Counted from the stretch's first letter, positions 27,377 to 39,116 are shown. The stretch is 64,000 nt of DNA from Flaccisagitta enflata (GCA_965153355.1 OZ231126.1:59830001-59894000), one strand, 5' to 3'. Program-made: numbers and translations. The notes: generated by a model not told the origin, from the sequence alone.

Positions 27377-27624
27377 TGGAAAAGTCAATTTGGCTCCTTT
27401 GCTGGCAATTACTCAATTGTAACTGAAGAAAATGCACCAAGAAAAGAAAAAAAACTAGAAAAAAAAGGGGGGGGTGGCACGACCACAGTTCTTCTTACTC
27501 TTTGACCCTAAAACTTGATAGAATATCATTGTACATGTCCCTGAACGCCTCAGTCATATAAGCAAGACAAATTTCCGAGATCGTGGTTTTTTGTCCAACC
27601 TACTGCACATGCCGTCATGCTTTT

Positions 27625-28187
27625 TGGGCAGCGGCCCCAAAGGGCCGATGTCCTGTAGGACACAGGGGTGAATTTACATACGTCCGTCCGTCCATACGTA
27701 CGTCCCCCCCCCCAAAGCTTCTCAAGCCTATCAGGCCTCAAATCTGGCCTCTCAGGCCTCAAATCTGGCCTCTCAGGCCTCAAATCCAGCCTCTCAGGCC
27801 TAAAATCTAGCCTCTCAGGCCTCAAATCCAGCCTCTCAAGCTTCAAATCTGGCCTCTCAGGCCTCATATCCAGCCTCTCAGGCCTCAAATCCAGCCTCTT
27901 GGGCCCTTAGATCCAGCCTCTTGGGCCCTAAACCCAGCCTCTTGGGCCTCAAATTCCTATTGAATAACATGGCAAATTGACAAGAAATTGAAAAAAATGC
28001 AAAATTCCCAAAATCACAGAAAATTGCCCCATATATGCCCTCTCAGGACGTATGGAAATTCACCCCTGTGTCCTACAGGACATCAGCCCTTTGGGGCCGC
28101 TGCCCTGCTCTCACTCCACTTCTTCAGCTAATCACTTCAAGCAGGGCATCGGGCACCGCTGACCATGTGCGATCCTTGGATGACTTG
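27625..28187 (-). mobile_element. Family B element (563 bp), private to copy 1
   Basis: Bounded by TGGGCAGCGG and CCTTGGATGACTTG. Both ends carry the inverted module with CCTGTAGGACACAGGGG; between them are about ten 21-bp units of the GGCCTCAAATC(C/T)(A/G)GCCTCTCA type. Copy 2 has just CTTTTATCAG at this place (about 59733-59742): only T bases could be duplicated, so no long TSD. Confidence 0.85.
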
Positions 28188-28278
28188 TTATCAGATATCA
28201 GCATACCGCGCAACTACTGTCTAACATCGAAGCGACTATGATAAAATCGACTTTCCATGATAAATATGTTCATGAGAA

Positions 28279-28472
28279 CAAGGTCATGTGCATCTAACCT
28301 TGTAAACAAAATTTCTTAAAAACAAGATTATAAGTAACTTCAAACTCGAAATCAACTGTGTAGTGGGAATTGAGGACTCCAAGAGTGACAGTAGCCTAAA
28401 ATCAACTTATGTAACGGAACGACGGACAGACGGACGGACAATCTAATGAAGCGGTGTCACTAGCACGTGACT
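28279..28472 (+). mobile_element. Family A element, GTCATGTGC-arm subfamily
   Basis: Starts CAAGGTCATGTGCATC and ends in the hairpin GTCACTAGCACGTGACT. The start-side arm GTCATGTGC pairs with GCACGTGAC at the end with one G-T wobble. Shared with copy 2 at 59865-60053. Confidence 0.7.
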
Positions 28473-28639
28473 AATAAGCAACCACAGCATCGACCGGCCG
28501 AGTGACCAACCAAATGACAGAATTGGCGGAAGAAAGAGTTACGTAAACACGGCTAAAAAAAAAGACTAAATCAATCACTGAAAATGGCAAATAAGAATCG
28601 ATGGATGGTCAGCGGGGCTCAATGACCCGAAAGTTAACG

Positions 28640-28770
28640 AGGTTAGCATCCACCATATTCCCTTTCTTTCTCCAACCGACCCCTTCCCCCTCTCCCCCTT
28701 CCTCCCCTTCCCCCTCTCCCCTACCCTCCCCTTCCCCCTCTCCCCCTTCCTCCCCTCCCACCTCCCGCCT
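28640..28770. repeat. Polypyrimidine C/T tract
   Basis: CCCCCTCTCCCCTTCCTCC-type low-complexity DNA, also present in copy 2 (about 60535-60615) at a shorter length. Long frames here are artefacts. Confidence 0.85.
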
Positions 28771-28995
28771 CCACCGCCACGAATCTCTCTTCACATTCAT
28801 TTCTCTCCGGAATGGACAGAATCAAGTATTCAAAGGAAGACGAAGACGAAGATGGAAGAAAAGGAACTAGTCATTCAAGGATCACACATGGTTAGAGGTA
28901 CCCTATGCCCTGCTCTGAGTGATCAAGTGAGCAAGTAGAGTATGAGCAGGGCAGTGGCCCCAGAGGGCCAAAGTCTTGTAAAGCACAGGGGTGTT

Positions 28996-30185
28996 CAGTA
29001 GATGTCATCTAGACTTTGAAATACGGGGGAATTTGTGAGAGAAGACAAATAAACTTAGGAGACTGATATTTGGAATATAAACTAATAAAAGGGTGCTTTA
29101 TTGCCCATGGGTGATGGTTGCTATAGAAACACATTTCCATGTATTCTCGCCAAAGTATCAATATTTTGAGAGATTTTTTGAGGGAACATTGTTAAGAATA
29201 AAATTTGCTGTAACTTTCCCAGAGTATATTCTGATAGAATATCGCTCGTTTGGCGGTTTCTAGGGATCATCACAGGGCTGTCACACATAGTTACGCTCCC
29301 TAGCAATGGTTAAACGAGCAGCATTCTTACAGAACATGTTGTGGGAAAGTTGTAGCAAATTTTTTTTTGAACAATGCTCTCTCAAGAAATTTTTCAAAAT
29401 ATTGATAACGGGTGGTCAAAAAAAAAAGTGACCAAGCTAGAATTTTCTCTAATAGGTTTTGATTTTTTTTTGTAAGTTAATATTTTTAAATGAAGTATAG
29501 TGTACAAAAAAAATTTTTTTTTTATTTTTTCAAACAAATAACTATATAAATATAAAAAAGTAAAATGTTTGCGGAGATCAGTAATAACATAAATATCAGC
29601 TAATTCTAAATGACATATAATTTAACTAGGTCATGTCTGATTTAAACATTATCAATTGTAAGTCTCCAAGCTTTAGTTAAAGAGATTTGAATAGAAAACA
29701 AAAGAATGTTTTTAAGAAGTTTCTTTTGCTTTGTTGTATGCATGTATTTTTGAAATTTTTCTTAGATTTTTTTTAAGGTTTCGAGTCATCCTTAACTATA
29801 AATAGTGAATCTATAAAAAAATTTTAGTTTTTTTTCAAAAAATCAAAATTAAATTGAGTTAATTGTAAATAGCTCCAAATGTAAAAGAAATATACAAAAA
29901 TCACAATAATGAAAAAAATTTTCCTGCACCATATCCTTTTAGCAAAAAAAAAAACATTCTTATAAATATTTTTTTAAAAAAGATATAAGTAAACAAATAA
30001 AAACTTTTTTTTGACCACCCGTTACTTTAGCGTGATTACATGAAAATGTGTTTCTATAGCAACCAACACCTATGGGCAATAAAGTATCCTTTTATCAGTT
30101 TATATTCCAAATATCAATCTCTTAAATACATTTGTTTTCCTGTAATGAATTCCCCTGCATTTCCAAGTCTGGACGACATCTACTG
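28996..30185. mobile_element. Family D foldback element carrying a nested TA element
   Basis: Ends CAGTAGATGTC(A/G)TC(T/C)AGACT and complement, with TA after the right end (30186-30187) but TT, not TA, before the left end. The centre is a hairpin around CGTTTGGCGGTTTCTAGGGA and its partner. Contains 29408-30022. Copy 2 equivalent: 60839-62053. Confidence 0.75.
29408..30022. mobile_element. TA-flanked element with ACGGGTGGTCA ends, nested in family D
   Basis: 615 bp. ACGGGTGGTCAAAAAAAA begins it and the complement ends it; TA flanks both sides (29406-29407, 30023-30024). AT-rich interior without a transposase frame. The same insertion is in copy 2 (61251-61890), so it predates the duplication. 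Confidence 0.85.
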
Positions 30186-31479
30186 TATTTCTAGACATCC
30201 TGAGGGGGTACATTGAAGACTGATGTGTAGATTTGTCGTATGAAGAGGGAAAGCTTAGTCTGGAGGATAAATTTGAGGTCTGGTTGGTAAGCTTAAGGCC
30301 TGAACGGCAAATTTGAGGCATGGAAGGCTGGTTGGAAGCCACTATGGTATGGAGGGTAGAAATTAGGCCTAAGAATGCTGATTTGAGGCCTTGATGACCA
30401 GTTGGGGGACATAAAGAAAGACAGAAAGAATAATATAAGGATGAACGCTACGTCTAGTCGGTTACTGAAATTCTTTGATTCGACTGCTCAAGTGGCTTCC
30501 ATTTTTTAATACATGATATACTGAGCCTAAACTATAAGTTTCATGATCATAGCTTGTCAAAATCAATCGCCGATTTCACTTTATTTATTATCACTCCAAG
30601 GTGGTTGTTGTGAAAATGTTGAAATTATGTCACTTTGGGCTCAAAATCGGGCCACTTCGCTTTTGAATTTTGACCCAAAATCCATGAGATTATGAAATTA
30701 GAGCTCAAGAACTAACCAGTGGTGCAATCCGCATGTCGCTATCTTTTTTTGTTAAGATTTGAGAGCTCTTCAAAGATAGAAGGGTATGAGGGTTATTTTA
30801 TCAGATGAATTTGATGGTCAATTTTGACATTTTTTACAATTTTTGATATATCTCCGCTTTGGATGGACTAATTTGGACAAAATTGGTGACCAAATTGAAG
30901 ATTTTTTGATGCTTTAAATGAATCTGATAAAATTTTTGATCGATATGACCCTCAAAATTTTGAGAAGACTCTAGAAGCAGGTGCTAGAAAGCATTTTTTT
31001 CCGCCATTTTGGATACTCCGGTCACACAATTTGGGCACTTCCGAGCTAGAAAAAGACAAAAAATACATGAGCAAACTAAACTACAGCTCAAGATCTAACC
31101 AGTGGTGCAATCGGCATGTCAATACGTTGAAGCATATAGATTTGGCAGAGCTTCAAAGATCAGTGGGTATGATTAAATAACATTTTTTGATAATTTTGGT
31201 CATTTTGGGCTCAAAATCGAGCCACTTCCTCTTAGAAATTTAACCCAAAATCCATGAGAATATAAAACTAAAGGTAGAGCTCAAGAAATAACCAGTGGTG
31301 CAATCCGCATGTTTCTATCATTTTTAGTCGCGTGCTACGCGACTCTACACCCCGTCGGTCGGTCCGTCCGTCGGTCCGTCACACTTTACTTTTTTTTGTT
31401 TTTTTGCGGTCTCTGGCCTCATTGCACCTGCCCAAATGATGAAATGACCTCAATTAAAGCCCCGGCCCACCCGCACGCG

Positions 31480-31936
31480 CAGGGTCCCATAAAATTTTTA
31501 GCTTCCTACAAGCAAGGTTATCTTACCAGCTCTTGCCTACAAAAGAATTACTAAAAAGTTTAGTTTTATAAACTTTCACTTGTTTTTTATCTTAATTTCT
31601 ATTGAACAAATTCTATTTATTAGTTGCAGACACACAACTTTATTAGAGGCTTTGTGAGTCCATCCATCCGTTGGTCCATTATCATTGAGTCAAAAAGTGG
31701 AAAAATAAGTGTTTGGATACTGGTTGAGTATGTTTATGTGTGGATGCTTGATGTGCGGATGTTTGATGCTCCTGCCCACCCATCTGCAACAATATTGTAA
31801 GTCCCAGTTTGTGACCCTGCGTCACTTGTTTATTGGTTTTCATTTTATTTCAATTTCTCCCCTATGTCCCTGCCTACAAAATTTGCTTGCTGCCTACAAG
31901 CAATGCTTGCGTGCTTGGGCACTTTGTCGTACCCTG
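31480..31936. mobile_element. hAT-like non-autonomous element with 8-bp TSD
   Basis: CGCACGCG flanks both sides (31472-31479, 31937-31944). The ends are CAGGGTC...GTACCCTG, matching the CAGGG start typical of hAT TIRs. No transposase. A further family A element is nested at 31622-31828. Confidence 0.85.
31622..31828 (-). mobile_element. Family A element, CAAGTGACG subfamily, innermost of the nest
   Basis: Left hairpin AGTTGCAGACACACAACT, right end GTGACCCTGCGTCACTTG. The arm AGTTGCAGAC faces ATCTGCAAC near the other end. The flanking bases are T-rich. Confidence 0.75.
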
Positions 31937-34066
31937 CGCACGCGACTGGGGTAGCCGTGTATCCGGCCTTGTTTGTTAAGATTTGATAGCTCTTCAAAGA
32001 TGGAGGGGTGTGAGGGTTATTTTACCAAATGAATTTGGTGGTCATTTATGACATTATTTACAATTTTTTATATATCTCCACGTTGGATGGACCAATTTGG
32101 ACAACATTGGTGACCAAATTGAAGATTTCTTGATGCTCTAAATGAATCTGGTAAAATTTTTGATCGATATGACCCTCAAAATTTTTGAAAGACTCAAGAA
32201 GTAGGTGCTAAAAAGTAAATTTTTCCGCTATATTGGCTACTTTGGTCACAAAATATGGGCACTTCAGAGCTAAAAAAAGACAAAAAATCCATGCTCAATT
32301 GGTTTCCAATTTTCAATATGTGATGCACTGAGCCTAGAATATCAATTTTATCATCAAAGCTTGACCAAACCAATCGCTGAAATGATTCAAAAGCTTCAAA
32401 ATGTAGTTAGAAATAAACCATTAAAAATACTTCATTCTTGTAACCATTGGACACTTTGGCCGAGTCTGTGCGGACGTCAGCCCAGCATTTAGACATTTTT
32501 TTCTAGCTCTAAGCTTTTTTTTAAACATTCATGGTTAGATCTTGAGCTGTAGTTTAATTTGCTCTTGGATTAATTGTCTTTTCCTAGCTCGGAAGTGCCC
32601 AAATTGTGTGATCAAAGTAGCCAAAATGGCGAGAAAATTTACTTTTAAGCACCTACTTCTTGAGTCTTTCAAAATTTTTGAGGGTCATGTCGATCAAAAA
32701 TTTTACCAGATTCATTCAGAGCATCGAAAAATCTTCAATTTGATCACCAATTTTGTCCAAATTGGTCCATCTAAAGTGGAGATATATCAAAACTCGTAAA
32801 AAATTTCAAAAAAGACCACCATATTCATTTGGTAAAAAAACCCTCACACCCTTCCATCTTTGTAGAACTCTCAAATCCTAACAAAAAATGATAGCTCCAT
32901 ACGGATTGCACCACTGATTAGTTCTTGAGCTCTAGTTTTATAATCTCATGGATTTTGGGTTAAATTTCTAAAGTGAAGTGGCTCGATTTTGAGCCCAAAA
33001 TTACCAAAATTACCAAAAAATGTCATTTTATTACACCCACTGATCTTTGAAGCTCTGCCAAATCTATATGCTTCAACATATTGTCATGCCGATTGCACCA
33101 CTGGTTATATCTTGAGCTGTAGTTTAGTTTGCTCATGGATCTTTTGTCTTTTTCTAGCTCGGAAGTGCCCAAATTGTGTGGCTAAAGTAGCCAAAATGAC
33201 AATAAAAAATTACTTTTTAGCACCTGCTTCTACAGTCTTCCAAAAGTTTTGAGGGTCATATCGATCAAAAATTTTACCAGATTCATTTAGAGCATCAAAA
33301 AATCTTCAATTTGGTCACCAATTTTGTCCAAATTAGTTCATCCAAAGCGGAGATATATCAAAGATTGTAAAAAATATCAAAATTGATCATCAATTTCATC
33401 TGACAGAATAACCCTCATACCCTTCCATCTTCAAAAAGCTCTCAAATCTTAACAAAAAATGATAGCAACTTGCGGATTGCACCACTGGTAAGCTCTTGAG
33501 CTCTAGTTTCATAATCTCATGAATTTTGGGTCAAATTTCAAAAGCGAAGTGGTCTGATTTTGAGCCCAAAGTGACCTAATTTCAACATTTTCACCACAAC
33601 CACCTTGGAATGGTGATGAATACAGGGAAATCGGTGATTGGTTTCGTCAAGCTATGATGATGAAATTTAGATTTTAGGCTCAGTACATCATGTATCAAAG
33701 ATAGGAAGCCACTTGAGCAGTCTAACTAAAAATTTACAGTGGTTGACTATTCGTAATGAACGCTTGGAAATTTACCCCTGTATTCTACCGGACATCGGCT
33801 TTTTGGGGCCGCTGCCCAAAAAGCAGAAACGATCCAGACGATCACGTGCATCGGCGGCGAGTGTGGGGGCAGGTGGCCAAAGCTGAAATATGGAGAATCT
33901 TTGTTTGGTTAATGAGGCAATTATCACAGATTGGCGGTTAGATTTACGAACATCCATGGCTTTTCATACAAGTCTTTTGTGCATTTAATTTTACATTCTG
34001 TGAGATAGATTCTAACTGACAGACAAAGTTAGAATGAAGAATTCAAACAGAGTCAGATAGTAAGAT

Positions 34067-34190
34067 AGGTGGAACAATATCCCTCGCTACACCCAAACTG
34101 AAATAAGAGGAAGAGGGCCTTGTGAACCCTCACTGAATAGTTAAAACACGCGCACTACTAGTAGTTTTCCACAAAACATAATCTGAAAAG
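34067..34190. repeat. Family H repeat
   Basis: A segment with GGAACAATATCCCTCGC and CTTGTGAACCCTCACTGA, related to 46015-46250, to the complement of about 8290-8520, and to 62628-62745 in copy 2. Its ends are not defined. Confidence 0.6.
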
Positions 34191-34426
34191 AGGTAGACAG
34201 ACAGAGAGAATTCGCACGACGCTCGTCGTTAACCCAAACTCTCTCGAGGTTACTGTTTATGACGATTCAAAATCTAATGACTTGATTCAATTTAGTCAGG
34301 CTAATTCAATCTTTTTTTATACCTCGTCCGCTTGCAATTGGGTCTTGGGACGTGAGGCATGTGATGTGGCATTCCGATCGGTTGGAGTTGTGCCAGTGAA
34401 GAAAAGTTCAATGGGAAGTTGTCGTC

Positions 34427-34735
<309 letters not shown>

Positions 34736-34779
34736 GTTGTCTATTGAGGGATGAGGGGGAAGGTAGCGGAAGTGTTTGC

Positions 34780-34895
34780 ATGTTTGAAAAGGTCATGTCA
34801 TTTGATTTTATGTCATCGCCCGATACTTGTTTAGTTAAGAGTATTTCATTATTGACCCTCCCCACCCGACTTGGGTTGCCATATATCCAGCCTTG
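34780..34895 (-). mobile_element. Family A partial copy (CAAGG end only)
   Basis: The right end CCAGCCTTG with CCCACCCGACTTGGGTTGCC matches the family A start side on the minus strand. The TTG array to the left may take the place of the usual GGTC microsatellite. No hairpin end is identified. Confidence 0.5.
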
Positions 34896-35128
34896 TTTTT
34901 CTTCTTCCCTTCTCCTAATACTAGTACAAGAGTAATAGTGACATGTCTTTCTTTCCTCAATACCTAATGTTAGGATCTAGTAGATTTCCATTTATTTGAA
35001 TTTTCATGGCAATTGTGACGTCACGGCTACTACAGAGACTGCAGCTATCTCCAGATCCTCTCAAAGACTCTCATCTAATTAGCTTTATCAGTTGAGTTGG
35101 CTCTTCTTGGAAGAAGAAAGTCGCGTTG

Positions 35129-35415
35129 GGGCGTGTTCCTAGTGAGCGCCAAAAACGCGCTTGTTCCCGTGAAACGCGATAACAGTGTGAACACATATAC
35201 AAGAATTTCAACTGTTCCACGAGGGAGTGAGCAATGTGAGTGAGCGAGCCCGTGAACTGAGCGAGCGAACAAAGCGAGCAAAGCGAGCGAAGCGAGCATA
35301 GCGAAGTGGAGCGCTGCGAAGCGAGTGAGCCGAGTGAGCGGTGCGAGCGAACGAACGTAGCGAGCGACCAAGTGGCCCTTTCAAAACGCGATCATCTTTG
35401 ACTAGAAACGCCCCC
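35129..35415. mobile_element. Family C MITE (Harbinger-like), copy C1
   Basis: Ends GGGCGTGTTCCTAGT and ACTAGAAACGCCCCC, with TTG on both sides (35126-35128, 35416-35418). The middle is a tandem array of GAGCGAGC/GAGCGGAGT words. The copy 2 counterpart starts at 63774 and is cut by the window end. Confidence 0.85.
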
Positions 35416-35568
35416 TTGGTTGGATTCCCAGCTCCACGCTAGGAGTGAGCGGGGGAATGTAACAATTTCTCAAAGAACCCTCTTACAAATTCATCACAAC
35501 CCCTCTCAATCCCATCATCGGCATCACATTCCTAACATACCAACTTGCCAACATTTGTGGATGGGGAG

Positions 35569-35862
35569 GAACACAGGGGGAATCTGTCCGTATGTCCGTA
35601 TGTCTGTCTCTCTGTATGTCGGTTTGTCTGTCTCTCTGTATGTCCATATGTCTGTCTCTGTATGTCCCTATGTCTGTCTCTCTGTATGTCCGTATGTTTC
35701 CCCTGCTGAACAGATTTTCCCTGTGTTCTACAGGCCTTTGTCCCCTTCAAGGTCGCTGCCCTGCTACCACCTCTACATATATCACCAATTACTTACCTAT
35801 TAAGCAGGGCAAAGGTACCGCTGACCATATAATGCCTGTGGGCTGCTATCTCAATGAAGATG
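35569..35862 (-). mobile_element. Family B element with GTATGTCC-type array
   Basis: Left half-module AACACAGGGGGAATCTGTCC, then CTGTCTCTCTGTATGTCC units in place of the 21-bp array, then CCCTGTGTTCTACAGG and GGTCGCTGCCCTGCT on the right. The outer left part of the module is missing. Confidence 0.65.
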
Positions 35863-35945
35863 ATGAGAATTGCATACAGTTGCATACAGTACAAAAACTG
35901 AAACTTGAACACTTGAAATACAGTTATCCGCTGAGAGTAATTTTC

Positions 35946-36096
35946 AGTGGCGGATACCCGACTCTAGTCCGCGACTGTGTAACTTGCCATATCGGTTTGT
36001 CGGTGGGTCAGTCCCTCGGTCACGTGGTTGTTTTTTGACGTTTTCCGCTCCTGCCCACCCATCCGCGACTTAGGGGGAGTGTATATGGCCTTATTG
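35946..36096 (-). mobile_element. Family A element, ATCCGCGACT-arm subfamily
   Basis: AGTGGCGGAT at the left faces ATCCGCGACT near the right end with one mismatch; right end GGCCTTATTG is altered. GGTC array short. Confidence 0.65.
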
Positions 36097-36423
36097 TTTA
36101 TCCAGTCGAGTTTCTTAGCATCATCGAGCTTGAGTAAATTACAAGATAGAAAGTCAGAATGTCCACTGATAATTGTGCCTCGATTCCCGAGTGACCTTGA
36201 ACGAACTAAAGTTTTTGAACATTTTTTTTTATTTTGATGCCGGTAAAGCAATAAAGACAAATGTTTCATGACTTTCATCTCCCTCTTAATCGTTAGGGAT
36301 CAGGTTATCTATTCTTTACTTAGCTTACCCCCCCCCCCCCTCATCTTCACATTGACCTCCCCCCTCTCCGGCTGCGCTCCCTTACAGACCGTATTTCCCA
36401 CACCCTGCTGGTTCCAAGTGTTG
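36097..36423. other. No feature recognised
   Basis: Contains short C-runs; no supported gene. Confidence 0.3.
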
Positions 36424-36741
36424 GCGGGCGTTTCTAGTCAGAGACGATCGCGTTTTGAAAGGGCCACTCGGGCGCTCGCTACGTTCGTTCGCTCGCACCG
36501 CTCACTCCGCTCACTCTGCTCACTCGGCTCACTCAGCTCACTCGGCTCACTCCGCTCACTTGCTCCGCAGCACTACGCTTGGCTACACTCACTTCGCTCA
36601 CGGGCTCGCTCACTCACTTTGCTCACTCCCTCACTTCGCTCACTCCCTCGTGGGACAGTTGAAATTCTTGAATATGTGTTGACGCTGTTATCGCGTTTCA
36701 CGGGAACAAAAGCGTTTTTGGCGCTCACTAGAAACACGCCC
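36424..36741. mobile_element. Family C MITE, copy C2
   Basis: Ends GCGGGCGTTTCTAGT and ACTAGAAACACGCCC with TTG on both sides (36421-36423, 36742-36744). Opposite orientation to C1; the interior repeats CGCTCACTC. Confidence 0.85.
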
Positions 36742-36744
36742 TTG

Positions 36745-37637
36745 GTGGTGTTCCGCCGTAATCCTTATCTGGCGGTCGTTTCTCAACTCCCAACGCGGCT
36801 GAAAAAGCGGCCCCAAAACCGCGGCGACCTCCTCCCCCTCCTCCTCCTCCTCTTCCTCCTCCTCCTCCTCCCACCAACCAAATCCGAGAGAAAGGCAAAA
36901 CAAAAGGGAAACCGAATTGGGAAACAATTAAACTGTTCAAGCTGACTGATTGTGAAGGATGAGCAGATTAAGACAACGAGACAAGAAAGGAAAAGGGGAA
37001 ATTACGTCTGTGTGTCCAAAATTGGGAGGATGAGCCAGAGGATGTACATGGCTTGTTTGTTGCGGCGCGGATTGAGCCGCGAATTTACGGAGGCCCTCGG
37101 TGATAGGAATGGACATTGCATCGGGCGAAAACCCATCATCATCATCATATTGGTTGGTGCTTAACAATAACACAGTCAATGACGCGAAACGCCAACTGAC
37201 ACACTAGTTTATCAATTCCGTTGGGCACTAGGCTGGGCTCATTTTTGCCATTTCAAAATATCTCTTACTCCAAGTGATTTTCACTTTCTACATGCATAAA
37301 TAGAGCCCAGTCTATTTGCATAATCATTTCCAACATGATCTTCTCAGACCGTCATTGGATTGAAAAATGCAATTTTAAAGCAAAAAATCACTTTTTTTCA
37401 CTTTTCTTCCTTCCAACACCAAATCGTTGAGTGAATTAGCAACAATAGATGGAAGATAATCGTATGAGTTATGATCATGGAATTCAACATTTTTTCAACT
37501 TAAAACATAAAAACATGAAATCCATTCACTGAATACAACAATTACAGCTTTCAAACTTGAAATATAAACAACTAAGGTATGAGAGGAATCTTTTAAACTT
37601 GATCTTTCGCATGTCGCATGTTGTTCCATAGGCGACT
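36745..37637. other. No gene seen; CTC tract
   Basis: About 36830-36871 is a CTC/CTT tract. A frame across 36268-36945 runs through family C and this tract and is not credible. Confidence 0.35.
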
Positions 37638-37649
37638 GTTGTTGTTGTT

Positions 37650-37695
<46 letters not shown>

Positions 37696-37698
37696 ACG

Positions 37699-37773
<75 letters not shown>

Positions 37774-37898
37774 TGTTATTGTTGTTGTTGTTGTTGTTGT
37801 TGCTGTTGTTAATGATTTGGTTTGTGTTTTTAAATAACAACTCGTTATCACTGCTGTATCTATTTCAGCTTCTGCTTTCGCTGCTGGTGCTGCTGTTT

Positions 37899-37949
<51 letters not shown>

Positions 37950-38120
37950 TGTTGTTGTTGTTGTTGTTGTTGTTGTTGGCTGTGGCAGCTGCTATTGTTG
38001 CTGTTTTCTTTGTCATTGTCGTTGTCAGTGTTGTTGTCATTGTCATTGTTGTTGTTGTCATTGTCATTGTTGTTACTGTTGTTGCTGGTGTTGTCATTGT
38101 CATCGTCGTCGCCATCGCCT
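37638..38120. repeat. TTG/GTC/GTTGTCATT compound array
   Basis: CGTTGT units, then pure TTG (about 37698-37975 with interruptions), then TTGTCATTG units to about 38120. Confidence 0.9.
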
Positions 38121-38473
38121 TCGTCATTGTTGCTAGCTGCTTCTGTTGTTTTGTTTTGTTTTTTTTATTCTCCAATGTGTCCGCCTAGCATCCACCGTTT
38201 TCCCTTTGCTTGGATAGAGCCTTGCTGTTCTCTTACCCGCCTTCCCGGTGATTCGCAAGAATTGCTCTACATGTTGTGTATCTAAAGGAGCATCAATCTT
38301 TAGGGGCATTGGCTGGTACCGCTGCCAACCAGTTTTGTAACAACTCGACGAACCCTCCTACTACACCAGAGATCTAAGAAAACAGCATCCTTGAATTGGT
38401 CATTGAGCTGATTTGCTTCTGCTCTTATTCATCGATGGTAACCCCATACTTGTAGGACTCCCACTAGTACCAA
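38121..38473. other. No feature recognised
   Basis: No supported gene or repeat. Confidence 0.3.
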
Positions 38474-38661
38474 CAAGTGACACGGGGTCACAATATTGTT
38501 GTGGACGGGTGGGCAGGGGCAGCCAACCCCCATCCACACCTCACCCAACACCCCTTTCCACACCGACTCATGCTTACGGGCGGACTGACAGATGGACAGA
38601 TGGACCGACTGATGGACCAACAGACGGACAAAGCCTCTTATTAAGTTGCATGACCGTAACT
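38474..38661 (+). mobile_element. Family A element, CAAGTGACA subfamily
   Basis: Start CAAGTGACACGGGGTCAC; GGTGGGCAGGGG core; GGACAGATGGACC array; end hairpin AGTTGCATGACCGTAACT, now imperfect. Confidence 0.75.
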
Positions 38662-38816
38662 AATAAGAAAGATCTGTTGTAGGCCATCCAAAATTTGCTT
38701 GCCCCATCGCCCATGCGATTCCTTAGAAATGCTTAGTCTAACTATTTGATATTTATTCGCCACTTAGTCAGTGATCTGGCAAGTATTTGATTATGAAAAT
38801 ACTTTGAAAATAAGGC

Positions 38817-38931
38817 CAAGTAGGCCAATAAGGTGCGACGTGTGGATCGTCGAATGAATGCGTTACCCCACAGACCAACCAACCATCCGACCAACGGACA
38901 CAGCCAGTTATAGAGGTGCTTTGTCGCACCT
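38817..38931 (+). mobile_element. Family A-like element, AGGTGCGAC-arm subfamily
   Basis: Start CAAGTAGGCCAATAAGGTGC; end hairpin AGGTGCTTTGTCGCACCT. The start arm AGGTGCGAC pairs perfectly with GTCGCACCT. It lacks the GGGTGGGCAG core, so it is recognised mainly by architecture. Confidence 0.65.
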
Positions 38932-39116
38932 AAGGAGACGACTTGCCAGCACGCATTCCTTCCTCTTTCTCCTGCCCCCTTCCTCCCTCTCCTGCCCCTC
39001 TTCCTCCTTTCCCTATTCCTCCATCTTGTCTCGTAATGATTGTCCTGAATTTCGACGTGATCTGCCTATGATTGAATTCATTCTTTATCTATTAGGCCGT
39101 GTTATTGTGTAATACG
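38932..39116. other. Pyrimidine-rich stretch
   Basis: CCTCCCTCTCCTGCCCC-type sequence; no gene. Confidence 0.4.

Larger units (their letters stand above)
25628..27601. mobile_element. Long-TIR element (1974 bp), private to copy 1
   Basis: The ends TAGGTTGGAC and GTCCAACCT start inverted repeats of about 135 bp that run to GTGGTCGTGCCACCCCC. ACTGCACAT lies on both sides (25619-25627, 27602-27610) and once at the empty site in copy 2 (59715-59723). The TSD is 8 or 9 bp, depending on whether the final A belongs to the element, so hAT-like or Mutator-like are both possible. The interior holds four family A elements and a GT array, with no transposase recognised. Confidence 0.85.
31326..31971 (-). 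mobile_element. Family A element split by a hAT-like insertion
   Basis: Left end AGTCGCGTGCTACGCGACT after five T, right end CCGGCCTTG before TTT. Removing the 457-bp insert and its TSD leaves about 181 bp, matching intact copies. The unoccupied sequence occurs at 30741-30765, in the same foldback element. Confidence 0.85.
30450..33755. mobile_element. 3.3-kb long-TIR foldback element with 9-bp TSD (Mutator-like), private to copy 1
   Basis: ATGAACGCT lies on both sides (30441-30449, 33756-33764) and nearly so once in copy 2 (GTGAACGCT at 62315-62323), where the insert is missing. Imperfect inverted repeats reach the very ends, are clear from GACTGCTCAAGTGGCTTCC inward and extend for many hundreds of bases. 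Words such as CCAGTGGTGCAATC recur within each arm. A 9-bp TSD with long TIRs is the Mutator hallmark; no MURA-like frame is visible. A family A element sits at 31326-31971. Confidence 0.85.
28869..33818 (+). mobile_element. Family B element split by a family D and a 3.3-kb long-TIR element
   Basis: The start AGTCATTCAAGGATCACAC and module with GGGCAGTGGCCCC lie at 28869-28995. A decayed GGCCTGA-type array is at 30188-30440, and the end CCCTGT...GGGGCCGCTGCCCA at 33765-33818. In copy 2 the same element spans 60711-62377 without the 3.3-kb insert. Confidence 0.75.

Noticed and set aside
32542-33252. Two frames with a shared CSLxCSWIxCLFLARKCPNC motif
   Set aside because: They lie in repeated arms of the 3.3-kb foldback element; similarity reflects the DNA repeat, and the frames are short.
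36268-36945. A 225-residue frame on the plus strand
   Set aside because: It runs through the family C MITE and a CTC tract; no motif, and other family C copies are not open.
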